DNA of 64,000 bases from Pseudomonadota bacterium (GCA_016195085.1 JACQAG010000022.1:207918-271917); one strand, 5' to 3'; shown: positions 44,670 through 55,482, counted from the first letter of the stretch. A program made the numbers and translations. The notes: a model not told the origin generated them from the letters alone.

Positions 44670-44725
44670 TGCTTGCCCCCGAGAACCTATTCCTCTTCCG
44701 CCGGTATATTGCTGGCAGGATCACG

Positions 44726-47179
44726 TCAGCTCTTCACCTTCTCATTTATCGGATCGTAGAGCGGGCGGAGGTGGAGCGTCGCCGGCACGCGGCTGGTGGC
44801 GACTTCGAGCTCGTAGTGTCCACCGGCGAGATAGGCATCGTCGACTCCCGCCTGATTGCGCACATAGCCCAGGCCGATGCCGCAGCCCAGCGTATAGCCC
44901 CAGCCGCCGCTGGTGAGCCAGCCGACCCGCTCATCGTCGCGGTAGATCGTCTCGCGTCCGAGGAGGACGATGTCCGGGTCGGCGACGGTGAAGGTGGCGA
45001 GGCGTTTCTTGAGCGGCTTCCCGCGCGCAGCCTCGATCGCCGCCCGCCCGAGATAGTCGGTGTTGCCGCGCTTCAAGGCCCAGCCGAGGCCGGCTTCGAT
45101 GGGCGTGTGGTCCGGTCCGATGTCGCTGCCCCAGGCGCGATAGCCCTTTTCCAGGCGCAAGGACTCGATGGCGCGATAGCCGGCGTTGGCGAGGCCATGC
45201 CGGGCGCCGGCTTCGACCAAGGCGTCGTAGATTGCGAGCGCGCTTCCGACGGGAATGTGCAGCTCCCAGCCGAGCTCGCCCACATAGGTGACGCGAAGCG
45301 CACGCAGGCTGATTCCGCCAACGCTGATCCGACGCCAGGTGCCGAAGGGAAACGCGGCATTCGAGAGCTCGCCCTCGGCCACCGCAGCGAGAATGTCGCG
45401 GGCGCTAGGGCCCATGAGCGCCAGCACGGCGAAGGCGGTGGTGACATCGCTGAGGCGCGCATCCAGGCCCGGCTTGATGCCGCGTCGGATCCAATGGAAG
45501 TCGTGGATGGCGAAGCCGGTGCCGGTCACGATGTAGAACCGGTCCGGCGCCAGCCTTGCCACCGTCAGATCGCATTCGATGCCGCCGCGGGAATTGAGGA
45601 GCTGAGTATAGGTGAGCTTGCCCGGCGGCTTGGCCACATCGTTGGCTGAGATCCAGCCGAGTGCCGCCTCGGCATCGGGGCCCGAGAGTTCGAATTTTGC
45701 AAACGAGCTCTGATCGAAGAGGGCGGCCCGCTCGCGGCAGGCCCGATGCTCCTCCCCGACATGGGGGAACCAGTTCTGCCTTCCATAGGAATAGATGTCG
45801 CGGGGCAGGATTCCCGGCGGGGCAAACCAGTTCGGCCGCTCCCATCCGAGCTTCTCGCCGAATGAGGCGCCGGCCTCCTTGAGGCGGAGATAGAGGGGCG
45901 AGGTGCGCGTCGGCCGCGCGCTGCCGTTCTCTTCGAAGGGCCAGGCCATGGTGTAGTGCTTGGCATAGGCTTCGTGAGTGCGTTTTCTGACCCAGCCGAG
46001 GTCGCGCTGCGGCGGGCCGAAGCGCCTGATGTCGACGGGCCAGAGATCGAAGGGCGGCTCGCCGCCGGCGATCCATTCGGCCAAGGCGCGCCCCGCACCC
46101 CCGGCCGACGCAATGCCGAAGGCATTGAATCCGGCGCCGACGAAGAATCCGTCGAGCTCCGGCGCCTCGCCCAGGATGAAGTTGCCGTCGGGGGTGAAGC
46201 TCTCGGGCCCGTTGATCAGCTGCTTGATGCCGGCTTCAGCCAGCGCGGGAACGCGGGCGAGCGCCGCCTCCATCATCGGCTCGAAGTGATCCCAATCGGG
46301 ATTGAGGAGGGTAAAATGGAAGCCCTCGGGAATCCCGGTCTCCGCCCATCCCAGGGGATTGGGCTCATAGCCGCCCATGACCAGCCCGCCGACCTCTTCC
46401 TTGAAGTAGATGAGCCGATCCGGATCGCGGAGCGTCGGCAGGTTCCGGGGCACGCCCATGGGCTCGGTCACCACATATTGGTGCTGGATGGAGACGAGCG
46501 GCACCGAGACGCCCGCCAAGGCGCCGAGCTCGCGCGCCCATTGACCGGCACAGTTGACGACCACGTCCGCCGCGATCGTGCCGTGAGCTGTCGCCACGCC
46601 GGCCGCGCGTCCGTTCTCGATCTGGATGCCCGTGACCGGGCAATCCTCGACGATCCTGACGCCGGCTTGGCGCGCGCCCTTGGCGAGGGCTTGGGCGATG
46701 TCGGCGGGGTTTGCCTGCCCATCGGTCGGCAGGAAGGCCGCACCCACGAGATCGTCGATGTGCATCGGCGGCCAGAGCGTCTTTGCCTCGCTCGGTGACA
46801 GGAGATGCATCTCCAGGCCGAAGCTTCTGGCTGTGGTTGCTTGACGCTTGATCTCGGTCAGGCGCTCGGCGTTGCAGGCAAGCCTGAGGCCGCCATTGCG
46901 CTTCCATCCCGTCGCCTGTCCGGTCTCCGCCTCCAATCGGTCGTAAAGCTCGACGCTGTATTTGAGGAGCTGGGTGATGCTGGCGGAGCTGCGGAGCTGT
47001 CCCACCAGGCCGGCTGCGTGGAAGGTCGAGCCGCTGGTGAGCTTGGCGCGTTCCAAGAGCAGGATGTCGCGCCATCCCAGGCGGGCCAGGTGGTAGGCCA
47101 CGCTGCAGCCGATGATGCCGCCGCCGACGATGATGCAGCGCGCGGCAGCCGGCAGGCCCGAAGCCGGATCAGCCGCCAT
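44726..47179 (-). CDS. Sarcosine/dimethylglycine dehydrogenase-like FAD protein with GcvT domain
   Basis: 817 residues. The N-terminal DAO domain has the FAD Rossmann motif IIVGGGIIGCSVAYHLA and a His in GSTFHAAGL that corresponds to the covalent FAD link in this family. The central FAO_M segment follows, then a C-terminal aminomethyltransferase (GcvT) folate domain (from about 430) with RAALFDQSSFAKFE and a C-terminal GWLTSGGWG-type barrel. Such enzymes demethylate N-methyl glycines and pass the methyl group to folate. ATG 47179 lies at the end of the kinase-like gene (11-base overlap); 181 codons of upstream open frame are the kinase gene in another frame. Confidence 0.9.
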   Translation of the reverse strand: MAADPASGLPAAARCIIVGGGIIGCSVAYHLARLGWRDILLLERAKLTSGSTFHAAGLVGQLRSSASITQLLKYSVELYDRLEAETGQATGWKRNGGLRLACNAERLTEIKRQATTARSFGLEMHLLSPSEAKTLWPPMHIDDLVGAAFLPTDGQANPADIAQALAKGARQAGVRIVEDCPVTGIQIENGRAAGVATAHGTIAADVVVNCAGQWARELGALAGVSVPLVSIQHQYVVTEPMGVPRNLPTLRDPDRLIYFKEEVGGLVMGGYEPNPLGWAETGIPEGFHFTLLNPDWDHFEPMMEAALARVPALAEAGIKQLINGPESFTPDGNFILGEAPELDGFFVGAGFNAFGIASAGGAGRALAEWIAGGEPPFDLWPVDIRRFGPPQRDLGWVRKRTHEAYAKHYTMAWPFEENGSARPTRTSPLYLRLKEAGASFGEKLGWERPNWFAPPGILPRDIYSYGRQNWFPHVGEEHRACRERAALFDQSSFAKFELSGPDAEAALGWISANDVAKPPGKLTYTQLLNSRGGIECDLTVARLAPDRFYIVTGTGFAIHDFHWIRRGIKPGLDARLSDVTTAFAVLALMGPSARDILAAVAEGELSNAAFPFGTWRRISVGGISLRALRVTYVGELGWELHIPVGSALAIYDALVEAGARHGLANAGYRAIESLRLEKGYRAWGSDIGPDHTPIEAGLGWALKRGNTDYLGRAAIEAARGKPLKKRLATFTVADPDIVLLGRETIYRDDERVGWLTSGGWGYTLGCGIGLGYVRNQAGVDDAYLAGGHYELEVATSRVPATLHLRPLYDPINEKVKS

Positions 47180-47981
47180 CGAACTCTCTCCATGCCGCAT
47201 CGAAGCGTTCGAGGTTTTGCTTGGTGTAGAGGGCGTAGTCGAAGGCGAGGGTGGAATGCAGCTCCGAGACCATGCTCCACATCGCTTCACGCAAGAGCGA
47301 GGCGCAGCGCATCGCCGCCGCACTGCGGGCGAGCCCGGGCTGCAGCGGCTTGTCGAAATACGCCTCCAGCAGACGATCGCGCTCACGGCTCGTAAATTCG
47401 TTGTTGGTGGCAAGTCCGCCCAAATCGAAGAGCGGGCTGTTGTAGCCCGCATATTCCCAATCGATGAGCCAAAGACGCTTGCCGTCGTCGATGATGTTGG
47501 CGGCGAGGAGGTCGTTGTGGGCAAAGACCACGTCGATGGGGCCGGTCGCCGTTTCCAGCGCCTCGGCGATGCGAGACAGCTCGGGCACGAGCGATCGGTA
47601 CGGTGAATCGGCCGCCGCGAGCCGGGCCGCATAGTCGCGGATGGCGTGGTAGACCCAGAAGAACGGCGCCGGTCCGCGCAGATGGCGTGGAATCTCCCGG
47701 TGGCAGCGATGCAGCAACGCAACCAGGCGCCGCAGCATCGCCTCGGCCCTCACATCCGCCGGTGTCAGCGTGCGTCCCTCGATGAAGCGAAGCACCAGCG
47801 CGCCGGCTTCGGCGTGGACGAGCTCGGGTGCCAGCCCGGCTGCATGCGCTGCGCGATGGCATTGCACCTCGCGGTGACGGGACACGCCGTGCTCCGGGCG
47901 ATCCGCGCCGGTCCCTGCCAATGCGGCCCTAGTGTCCCGCCCCTGAAATTCGTCCGCGAATTTCAGGGATGAGCGGGCCAC
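47169..47981 (-). pseudogene. Choline/ethanolamine kinase-like phosphotransferase, N-terminally truncated
   Basis: The kinase part begins near 47928 with PEHGVSRHREVQCHRAAHAAGLAPE and continues with VLRFIEGRTLT, the catalytic loop FAHNDLLAANII (Brenner His-x-Asp, with Asn) and the metal motif LIDWEYAGYN, all as in choline kinase-like proteins. About 40 residues with the nucleotide-binding glycine loop and Lys are missing. The break coincides with the end of a CTAG double-hairpin element (47929-48047); the open frame to GTG 47981 is inside that element. No missing 5' part was found beyond it. It overlaps the flavoprotein gene by 11 bases, so it belonged to a choline/betaine-type operon. Confidence 0.7.
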
Positions 47982-48047
47982 TAATCTATTGACTAGTGTG
48001 ATTCAGATTCCGAAGTTCGCCGACGAACTTCGGAACCATCACACTAG
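47929..48047. repeat. CTAG-bounded double-hairpin element (copy B)
   Basis: 119 bp with CTAG at 47929, 47993 and 48044. Hairpin 1 has a 12-bp stem (47941-47952 with 47957-47968, loop TCCG) inside further pairing of CCCGC/GCGGG and TAGTG/CACTA. Hairpin 2 has a 10-bp outer stem (47993-48002 with 48038-48047) and a perfect 12-bp inner stem (48008-48019 with 48024-48035). Same layout as copy A at 15601-15712. It adjoins the truncated kinase gene. Confidence 0.75.
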
Positions 48048-48129
48048 CGGCCGCTGGCTAGATTAGCGATTGAGGCAAAGCGCGGCTATGCGCGCCTGCC
48101 AACTGACTGCGAGACCGAGGGCAGGCGCG

Positions 48130-48384
48130 TCACAGTGCGTTGGCGATGATGTGCTCGTCCGATGGGTCGAGCGCGTTGCCGTCCTCATCGACCGGGCAGT
48201 GGCGTCCGGCGACCAAGGCTCTGACCTCGACCGCGCCGCGATAGGCATGTGCCAGCCGATCGATCCAGCGGGTAAGGTCGGTGTAGCTGGTGAAGCTCAC
48301 CAGCGAGTTGTCGAGGCCGGCGACGGGCTGTCGCTGATCGGCGGGGAGGCAGACTTCATAGTGATCGATGCGCATCAATTCCAT
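48130..48384 (-). CDS. Small hypothetical protein (84 aa)
   Basis: 84 residues (81 if ATG 48375 is used). The product is soluble and fairly acidic, with two Cys (YEVCLP and RHCPVD), WIDRLAHAYRG and a C-terminal DPSDEHIIANAL. Composition and hydrophobic spacing look like a real small protein, but I recognise no family. It stands alone between the CTAG element and the importer operon at 48.7 kb. Confidence 0.4.
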   Translation of the reverse strand: MELMRIDHYEVCLPADQRQPVAGLDNSLVSFTSYTDLTRWIDRLAHAYRGAVEVRALVAGRHCPVDEDGNALDPSDEHIIANAL

Positions 48385-48718
48385 CCCGAGGCCTATGGGG
48401 CTCCGCCGGGAGCGAAGCTACCGGCCAAGGGTTAACAACTGGTTATTTAGTGGTCTTGCCGGCACCCGGCGGGCCCGCTCCGGGGCTCTCGGATGCGCTC
48501 GCCGAGGGAATGCTCCGCTGATGCTCCCGAGGTCATGAGAAGTTAAATATCACAAGAGGTTGCAAGCCAAAGCGGCAACCCGGAAAGGTTGCGCGACCCG
48601 GACATTTGACGCCGTGCACGCGAAGATGGTCAAGCCGAGGCGCTTGGTCTATCAATAGCCGCAAGTCGGCCGGCGCGAGCTTGCGTGGGCCGCGAATCAG
48701 ACCAAAGGGAGAGCAATC
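48385..48718. promoter_or_regulatory. Leader/promoter region of the third importer operon
   Basis: 334 bp without a gene. It includes an A/T-rich patch (about 48425-48450 and 48540-48552), and GGTTGC (48558), GCAACC (48575) and GGTTGC (48587), which can form two alternative hairpins. Function unknown; it may be part of the leader mRNA for the binding-protein gene. Confidence 0.4.
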
Positions 48719-50323
48719 TTGAATAAGAAACTCGCCACGCTCGCGGCGGGCACGGTCCTATCGGTGCTGGTTGCCGCCGGCACCGGTGCCGACGCCAAGA
48801 CTCTGGTGTTCTGCTCGGAAGGCAGCCCGGAGAATTTCAACCCCCAGATCAACACCACCGGTACCTCGTTCGATGCCGCGTTCCCGGCCTACAATCGGCT
48901 GGTGGAGTTCGAGCGCGGCTCGACCAAGGTCATCCCGGGCCTGGCCGAGTCCTGGAGCGCCTCGGAGGACGGCAAGACCTTCACCTTCAAGCTGCGCAAG
49001 GGCGTGAAGTTCCATTCGACCAACAGCTTCAAGCCGACGCGCGACTTCAACGCCGACGACGTGCTGTTCTCCTTCAACCGCCAGTGGAAGGATGACCACC
49101 CGTATCACAAGGTCTCGGGCGGCAGTTACGACTACTTCGGCGACATGGACATGCCGAAGCTGCTGAAGGCGATCACCAAGGTCGACGACTACACGGTCAA
49201 GATCGAGCTCAACGATCCCGAAGCGCCGTTCATCTCCAACCTCGCCATGGATTTCGCCGCGATCCTGTCGGCGGAGTATGGCGACGTGATGCTGAAGGCG
49301 GGCACGCCGGAGAAGATGGACCAGGAGCCGGTCGGCACCGGGCCGTTCGTCTTCGTGCAGTACCAAAAGGACTCGCAGATCCGCTACCGCGCCAACGAGC
49401 AGTATTTCGGCGGCAAGCCCAAGCTGGATCAGCTCGTCTACTCGATCACCAAGGACGCGGCCGTTCGCTATGCCAAGCTCAAGGCCGGCGAATGCCACCT
49501 CATGCCCTATCCGAATCCTGCCGATCTGCCGAAGATGCGCGAGGACAAGGACCTCACGCTCATGTCCCAGGAAGGCCTCAACATCGGCTATCTCGCCTTC
49601 AACACCCAGAAGAAGCCCTTCGACGACAAGCGCGTGCGCCAGGCCCTCAACATGGCGATCGACAAGAAGGCGATCATCGATGCGGTCTACCAGGGTGCCG
49701 GCGTCGGCGCCGTCAACCCGATCCCGCCGACCATGTGGTCCTACAACAAGGACGTGAAGGATTATGCCTTCGACCAGGCGAAGGCGAAGCAGCTCCTGGC
49801 CGAGGCCGGCTATGCCAACGGCTTCGAAACCGATCTCTGGGCGATGCCGGTGCAACGGCCCTATAACCCGAACGCGCAGCGGATCGGCGAGATGATGCAG
49901 GCGGACCTCGCCAAGGTCGGGATCAAGGCGAAGATCGTCAGCTTCGAGTGGGGCGAGTACCGCAAGCGCGCGGCCGCCGGCGAGCATCAGATGGCCCAGC
50001 TCGGCTGGACCGGGGACAATGGCGATCCCGACAACTTCCTCTATGTGCTGCTTGGTTGCCCCGGCGCCCGCGTGGGCGGCTCGAACATCGCCAAGTGGTG
50101 CAACAAGCCCTTCGACGATCTCTTGATCGCGGCCAAGCGCACCAACAGCATCACCGAGCGCACCAAGCTCTATGAGCAGGCGCAGGTGATCTTCAAGGAA
50201 GAGGCGCCCTGGTTCACCATCGCGCATTCCGTCGTCTACAAGCCGATGCGCAAGGAAGTCATCGACTTCCGCTTGAGCCCCTTCGGGCGCCATCAGTTCG
50301 ACGGCGTCGATCTGAAGGAGTAG
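48719..50323 (+). CDS. ABC transporter substrate-binding protein, family 5 (DppA-like)
   Basis: 534-residue periplasmic binding protein, closest in look to dipeptide-binding proteins. Signal peptide MNKKLATLAAG with cleavage near GADAKT; mature start LVFCSEGSPENFNPQ; internal RKGVKFH, FNADDVLFSFNRQW and GTGPFVFVQYQKD; C-terminal FTIAHS region. TTG 48719 is used because GGGAGAG precedes it and it starts the signal peptide exactly. It heads a complete importer operon with two permeases and two ATPases, followed by an M20 peptidase, so peptides are a good guess. Confidence 0.92.
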   Translation: MNKKLATLAAGTVLSVLVAAGTGADAKTLVFCSEGSPENFNPQINTTGTSFDAAFPAYNRLVEFERGSTKVIPGLAESWSASEDGKTFTFKLRKGVKFHSTNSFKPTRDFNADDVLFSFNRQWKDDHPYHKVSGGSYDYFGDMDMPKLLKAITKVDDYTVKIELNDPEAPFISNLAMDFAAILSAEYGDVMLKAGTPEKMDQEPVGTGPFVFVQYQKDSQIRYRANEQYFGGKPKLDQLVYSITKDAAVRYAKLKAGECHLMPYPNPADLPKMREDKDLTLMSQEGLNIGYLAFNTQKKPFDDKRVRQALNMAIDKKAIIDAVYQGAGVGAVNPIPPTMWSYNKDVKDYAFDQAKAKQLLAEAGYANGFETDLWAMPVQRPYNPNAQRIGEMMQADLAKVGIKAKIVSFEWGEYRKRAAAGEHQMAQLGWTGDNGDPDNFLYVLLGCPGARVGGSNIAKWCNKPFDDLLIAAKRTNSITERTKLYEQAQVIFKEEAPWFTIAHSVVYKPMRKEVIDFRLSPFGRHQFDGVDLKE

Positions 50324-50343
50324 CAGCTTCCAGCGTCGAGGCG

Positions 50344-50374
50344 GCCGGCGGACGGGATTGACCCGTCCGCCGGC
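50344..50374 (+). other. Perfect hairpin between binding-protein and permease genes
   Basis: A 13-bp perfect stem (50344-50356 with 50362-50374) with a 5-nt loop and no U-tract, 20 bases after the binding-protein stop. Such hairpins commonly protect the upstream mRNA so the binding protein is made in excess. Confidence 0.6.
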
Positions 50375-50394
50375 GTCCTTGCCGATTTGCGAGA

Positions 50395-51399
50395 ATGCTC
50401 AGGTTCGTCCTTACCCGCGTCAGCCTGGTGATCCCGACCTTCTTCGGCATCACGCTTCTCAGCTTCATGCTCATCCATCTGGTGCCCGGCGACCCGATCG
50501 AGGTGCGCATGGGCGAGCGCGGCATCCTGCCCGAGCGTCTGGCGATGCTGCGGGCGGAGATGGGGCTCGACCAGCCCCTGTGGTGGCAGTTCCTCGTCTA
50601 TCTGGGCGACCTCGCCCATGGCGACCTCGGCATCTCGATCATCACCAAGAAACCGGTCCTGACCGAGTTCGTTACGCTGTTTCCCGCCACCCTCGAGCTC
50701 GCCACGGCGGCGATGCTCTTCGCCCTCTTGTTTGGCCTGCCGGCCGGGATCGTCGCCGCGGTCAAGCGCGGCTCCATCTTCGACCACGGCCTCATGGGCG
50801 TGTCGCTCACCGGCTATTCCATGCCGATCTTCTGGTGGGGGCTTCTGCTCATTCTCCTGTTCTCGGTACAGCTCGGCTGGACCCCGGTCTCCGGCCGCAT
50901 CGCGGCCTTGTTCTTCATCGAGCCGCGATCCGGATTCATGCTGATCGATACCCTCTTCTCGACCGAGAAGGGCTCCTTCGTCTCGGCTTTGCGCTATTTG
51001 ACTTTGCCGATGATCGTGCTCGGCACCATTCCCTTGGCGGTGATCGCCCGTATGACCCGCTCCTCCATGCTGGAGGTTCTGCATGAGGACTACATCCGCA
51101 CGGCGCGCGCCAAGGGCCTGGGCGTGGCCCGCGTCATCGGCATGCATGCGCTCCGCAATGCGCTGATTCCCGTCGTCACCGTCATCGGCCTGCAGGTGGG
51201 CTCGCTCATGGGCGGCGCCATCCTGACCGAGACGATCTTCTCCTGGCCCGGTATCGGCAGCTGGCTCATCGAGTCGATCAACCGGCGCGACTATCCCGTG
51301 CTGCAGGGTGGCGTGCTCTTGGTGGCGAGCCTGGTAATGGCGGTCAATCTCGCGGTCGATCTGCTCTACGGCGTGCTCAATCCCAGGATCCGGCACTGA
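50395..51399 (+). CDS. Peptide-type ABC transporter permease, DppB family
   Basis: 334 residues. Starts MLRFVLTRVSLVIPTFFG, then HLVPGDPIEVRMG, a textbook DppB N-terminus. The EAA loop reads DYIRTARAKGLG then HALRNALIPVVTVIG. About six membrane segments plus an extra loop (FFIEPRSGFMLID, about 180-195). Second gene of the operon, 71 bp after the binding protein; its stop overlaps the next ATG by one base. Confidence 0.94.
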   Translation: MLRFVLTRVSLVIPTFFGITLLSFMLIHLVPGDPIEVRMGERGILPERLAMLRAEMGLDQPLWWQFLVYLGDLAHGDLGISIITKKPVLTEFVTLFPATLELATAAMLFALLFGLPAGIVAAVKRGSIFDHGLMGVSLTGYSMPIFWWGLLLILLFSVQLGWTPVSGRIAALFFIEPRSGFMLIDTLFSTEKGSFVSALRYLTLPMIVLGTIPLAVIARMTRSSMLEVLHEDYIRTARAKGLGVARVIGMHALRNALIPVVTVIGLQVGSLMGGAILTETIFSWPGIGSWLIESINRRDYPVLQGGVLLVASLVMAVNLAVDLLYGVLNPRIRH

Positions 51400-52310
51400 T
51401 GGTCGGCGTTCCCGCCGATCCTCCGCGGGCGGCATCCGCCATTAGTGAGCCGCCCGGCCCGCTGAAGGAGCTTTGGCTCTCCTTCTCGGAGAACAAGGGT
51501 GCGGTCGCCGGTCTCGTCGTCATCGTCTGCCTTGCCCTCATCGCCATCTTCGCCGACGCGCTCTCACCGTTGTCGCCGATCGAGCAATTCCGCGACTTCC
51601 GCCTGCTGCCGCCCTTCTGGCAGCAGGGCGGCAGCATGGCTTATCCGTTGGGCACCGACGATATCGGCCGCGACATCTTCTCCCGGCTCATCCACGGCGC
51701 ACGCCTGTCGCTGCTGATCGGTCTCATCGTGGTCACCTTGTCGCTCTTCACCGGCACGGTGCTGGGCCTCATCGCCTCCTTCACCGGCGGGGCGGTCGAG
51801 ATCCTGATCATGCGCTTCATGGACATCATGCTGGCGCTGCCGGGCCTGCTGCTGGCGATCGTCATCGTCGCCATCCTCGGCCCCGGCCTCTTCAATGCCA
51901 TGCTCGCGGTCTCGATCGTGACGCTACCGCATTTCACCCGTCTCGCCCGCGCCGCGGCCTTGAGCGAGCTCACCCGCGAATATGTGGCATCATCGCGATT
52001 GGCCGGCGCCGGCCCCCTCCGGCTCATGTTCCAGACCGTGCTGCCCAATTGCATGGCGCCCCTGATCGTGCAGGCGACGTTGGGGTTCTCGAACGCCATC
52101 ATCGATGCGGCGGCCTTGGGCTTTCTCGGCCTCGGCGCTCAGCCGCCGACTCCTGAATGGGGCACCATGCTCGCGGGCTCGCTGCAATACGTGCAGCGGG
52201 CCTGGTGGGTGGTGACCATACCCGGCCTGGCGATCCTGGTGACCGTGCTCTCTTTTAATCTCATGGGCGACGGTTTGCGCGACGCCCTCGATCCAAAATT
52301 GAAACGCTGA
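51399..52310 (+). CDS. Peptide-type ABC transporter permease, DppC family
   Basis: 303 residues. An N-terminal stretch with [15 protein letters not shown], the first helix, then [12 protein letters not shown] and [19 protein letters not shown], the DppC hallmark. The EAA region is [24 protein letters not shown]. Coupled by one-base overlaps to the genes on both sides. Confidence 0.94.
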   Translation: MVGVPADPPRAASAISEPPGPLKELWLSFSENKGAVAGLVVIVCLALIAIFADALSPLSPIEQFRDFRLLPPFWQQGGSMAYPLGTDDIGRDIFSRLIHGARLSLLIGLIVVTLSLFTGTVLGLIASFTGGAVEILIMRFMDIMLALPGLLLAIVIVAILGPGLFNAMLAVSIVTLPHFTRLARAAALSELTREYVASSRLAGAGPLRLMFQTVLPNCMAPLIVQATLGFSNAIIDAAALGFLGLGAQPPTPEWGTMLAGSLQYVQRAWWVVTIPGLAILVTVLSFNLMGDGLRDALDPKLKR

Positions 52311-53286
52311 TGTCCCTCCTCGAAATCCGCGGGTTGACGGTCGAGTTCGTGACCTCGCGCGGCCTCTTCCGCGCGGTCGACGGGGTCGATCTCGACGTGG
52401 CCGAGGGCGAGGTTCTGGGCGTGGTCGGCGAATCCGGCTCCGGCAAGAGCGTGTCCATGCTGGCGGTCATGGGCCTGCTCGCGGCCAACGCGCGGGTCTC
52501 GGCCGAGCGTCTTGCCTTCGACGGCCGCGATCTCCTCGGCCTGTCGGCTTCCGAGCGGCGCGCCATCGTCGGCAAGGACATGGCGATGATCTTCCAGGAG
52601 CCGACTACCAGCCTCAACCCGTGCTTCACCATCGGCTTCCAGATCATGGAAAGCCTCAAGGTGCATGAGGGCGGTACCGGCAGGAGCCGCCGCGAGCGCG
52701 CGATCGAGCTCCTGACCCAGGTCGGCATCCCCGATCCGGGCTCGCGGCTCGGCTCATTCCCGCACCAGCTCTCCGGCGGCATGAATCAGCGTGCTATGAT
52801 CGCCATGGCGATCGCCTGCAATCCCAGGCTGCTGATCGCAGACGAGCCGACCACCGCGCTGGACGTGACGATCCAGGCGCAGATCCTGGATCTCCTGGTC
52901 TCGCTGCAGAGCCGCTACGGCATGGCCATGGTCCTGATCACCCACGACATGGCGGTGGTCGCCGAGACCGCCCAGCGCGTGCAGGTCATGTATGCGGGCC
53001 AGCTGGTGGAGCAGCGGCCGGTCGAAGCCTTGTTCCAGGCGCCGCGTCATCCCTATACCGCAGCCTTGCTGGACTCGCTCCCCGACCGCACGCCGAGGCG
53101 CACGCGGCTGCCGACCATCTCCGGTCTCGTGCCGGGGATCGGCGACCGGCCGGAAGGATGCCTCTTTAACCCGCGCTGCCGCTTCGTCTTCGATCGCTGC
53201 TTGAGCGAGCCGCCGGCGCTCACCGCCGACGGCAATGGCCGCGTGCGCTGCCATGCGCCGATACGAGCCGGCGACAGGAGCGCCCC

Positions 53287-53290
<4 letters not shown>
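52310..53290 (+). CDS. Peptide-type ABC transporter ATPase, DppD family
   Basis: 326 residues. Walker [10 protein letters not shown]-loop [12 protein letters not shown], signature LSGGMNQR, Walker [13 protein letters not shown], switch His in LITHDMA, and the C-terminal cluster [12 protein letters not shown]. The signature has Asn where Arg is usual, a minor change. It starts on the last base of the DppC-type stop and overlaps the DppF-type gene by four bases. Confidence 0.94.
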
Positions 53291-54267
<977 letters not shown>

Positions 54268-54317
54268 GCGCGGCGACGGTGGTGATCTAGGGTCAATTGC
54301 TGAGAGGTAGACGAGTC

Positions 54318-55475
54318 ATGGTGGCGAGGCGCGAGACGGCATCCAATCTGCCCAAGGTCGATGCAGAGGAGATCCTGGAAGGCATCCGCCTGTGGGTCGA
54401 CATCGAGAGCCCGAGCCATGATGCCGCGGCCGTCAACCGGATGGTCGACAAGGTCGAGGGCGAGCTGGCGCCGCTTGGCGCCGGCATCGAGCGCGTGCCG
54501 GGGCGCGACGGCTTCGGCGATGTGTTGATGGCGCGGACACCTTGGGGCGGCGACGGGCCGGGAATCCTGGTGCTGAGCCATCTCGACACCGTGCATCCCA
54601 TCGGCTTCAAGGAAAAGACGCTCCCCTTCCGCCGCGACGGCGACAAGGTCTACGGACCCGGCATCTACGACATGAAGGCGGGCGCGCATCTCGCCTTCTA
54701 TGCCTACCGTCACCTCGTGCGCAGCGGCAAGGAAAGCCCGCTGCCGATCACCTTTCTCTATGTGCCGGAGGAGGAGGTCGGCAGCCCCACCAGCCGCGCC
54801 ATCATCGAGGCCGAGGCGAAGAAGAACAAATACGTTCTGGTGACCGAGCCGGCCCGCGACGGCGGCAAGATCGTCACCTCGCGCAAGGGCGTGGGGCGTT
54901 TCGTGCTCGCGATCGAAGGCCGTCCTGCCCATGCCGGAGCCCGCCATCAAGACGGAAGGAGCGCCATCAAGGAGATGGCACGGCTCATCCTCGCGATCGA
55001 AGGCATGACCGACTATGAGCGCGGGATCACCACCAATGTCGGATTGGTCGAGGGCGGTACCGGCGTCAACGTCGTGCCGCAATTCTGCACGGCCGAGATC
55101 GATCTCCGCGTGCCCGACGCCGCCATCGGCGAAGAGATGGTGGCGAAGCTCCATGGGCTTGGCGCCAGCGATCCGCAGCTCAAGGTCAAGGTCACCGGCG
55201 GGATGAACCGGCCGCCCTACCGCAAGGACGAAAAGATCCAGGCGCTGTTCGACCATGCCAAGGAGGTCTGCGCCGGGATCGGCTTCGATCTGGAGGACGT
55301 GAAGCTGACCGGCGGCGGCAGCGACGGAAACTTCACCGCGGCCCTCGGCATCCCCACCCTCGACGGGCTCGGTGCCGACGGCTATGGCGCGCATACCGAT
55401 TACGAGCACATCTTCTATTCCTCGCTCGAGCCCAGGGCGAAAATGTGGATCCGCCTGTTCGAGACGCTGCGGTGA
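54318..55475 (+). CDS. M20-family metallopeptidase (glutamate carboxypeptidase-like)
   Basis: 385 residues, no signal peptide. Di-zinc site: His88 and Asp90 (SHLDTVHP), bridging Asp118 (IYDMKAG), catalytic Glu in PEEEVGSP (151-153), Glu178 (TEPARDGG) and a late His in GAHTDYEHI. The dimerisation lid starts near residue 190 with HAGARHQDG. This pattern is closest to carboxypeptidase G2/ArgE-like enzymes. ATG 54318 is preferred over a TTG 21 bases upstream. Following a peptide importer, it probably releases amino acids from imported peptides or conjugates. Confidence 0.92.
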   Translation: MVARRETASNLPKVDAEEILEGIRLWVDIESPSHDAAAVNRMVDKVEGELAPLGAGIERVPGRDGFGDVLMARTPWGGDGPGILVLSHLDTVHPIGFKEKTLPFRRDGDKVYGPGIYDMKAGAHLAFYAYRHLVRSGKESPLPITFLYVPEEEVGSPTSRAIIEAEAKKNKYVLVTEPARDGGKIVTSRKGVGRFVLAIEGRPAHAGARHQDGRSAIKEMARLILAIEGMTDYERGITTNVGLVEGGTGVNVVPQFCTAEIDLRVPDAAIGEEMVAKLHGLGASDPQLKVKVTGGMNRPPYRKDEKIQALFDHAKEVCAGIGFDLEDVKLTGGGSDGNFTAALGIPTLDGLGADGYGAHTDYEHIFYSSLEPRAKMWIRLFETLR

Positions 55476-55482
55476 CAGAGGT

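Noticed and set aside
47180-47722. N-terminal extension of the flavoprotein frame
   Set aside because: The extra 181 codons lie over the kinase-like gene in another frame. The FAD motif begins right after ATG 47179, as in relatives.
48758-50293. Long minus-strand open frame (511 codons)
   Set aside because: Antisense of the binding-protein gene at 48719. The repetitive Leu/Arg/His/Asp composition is a shadow of GC-rich codons.
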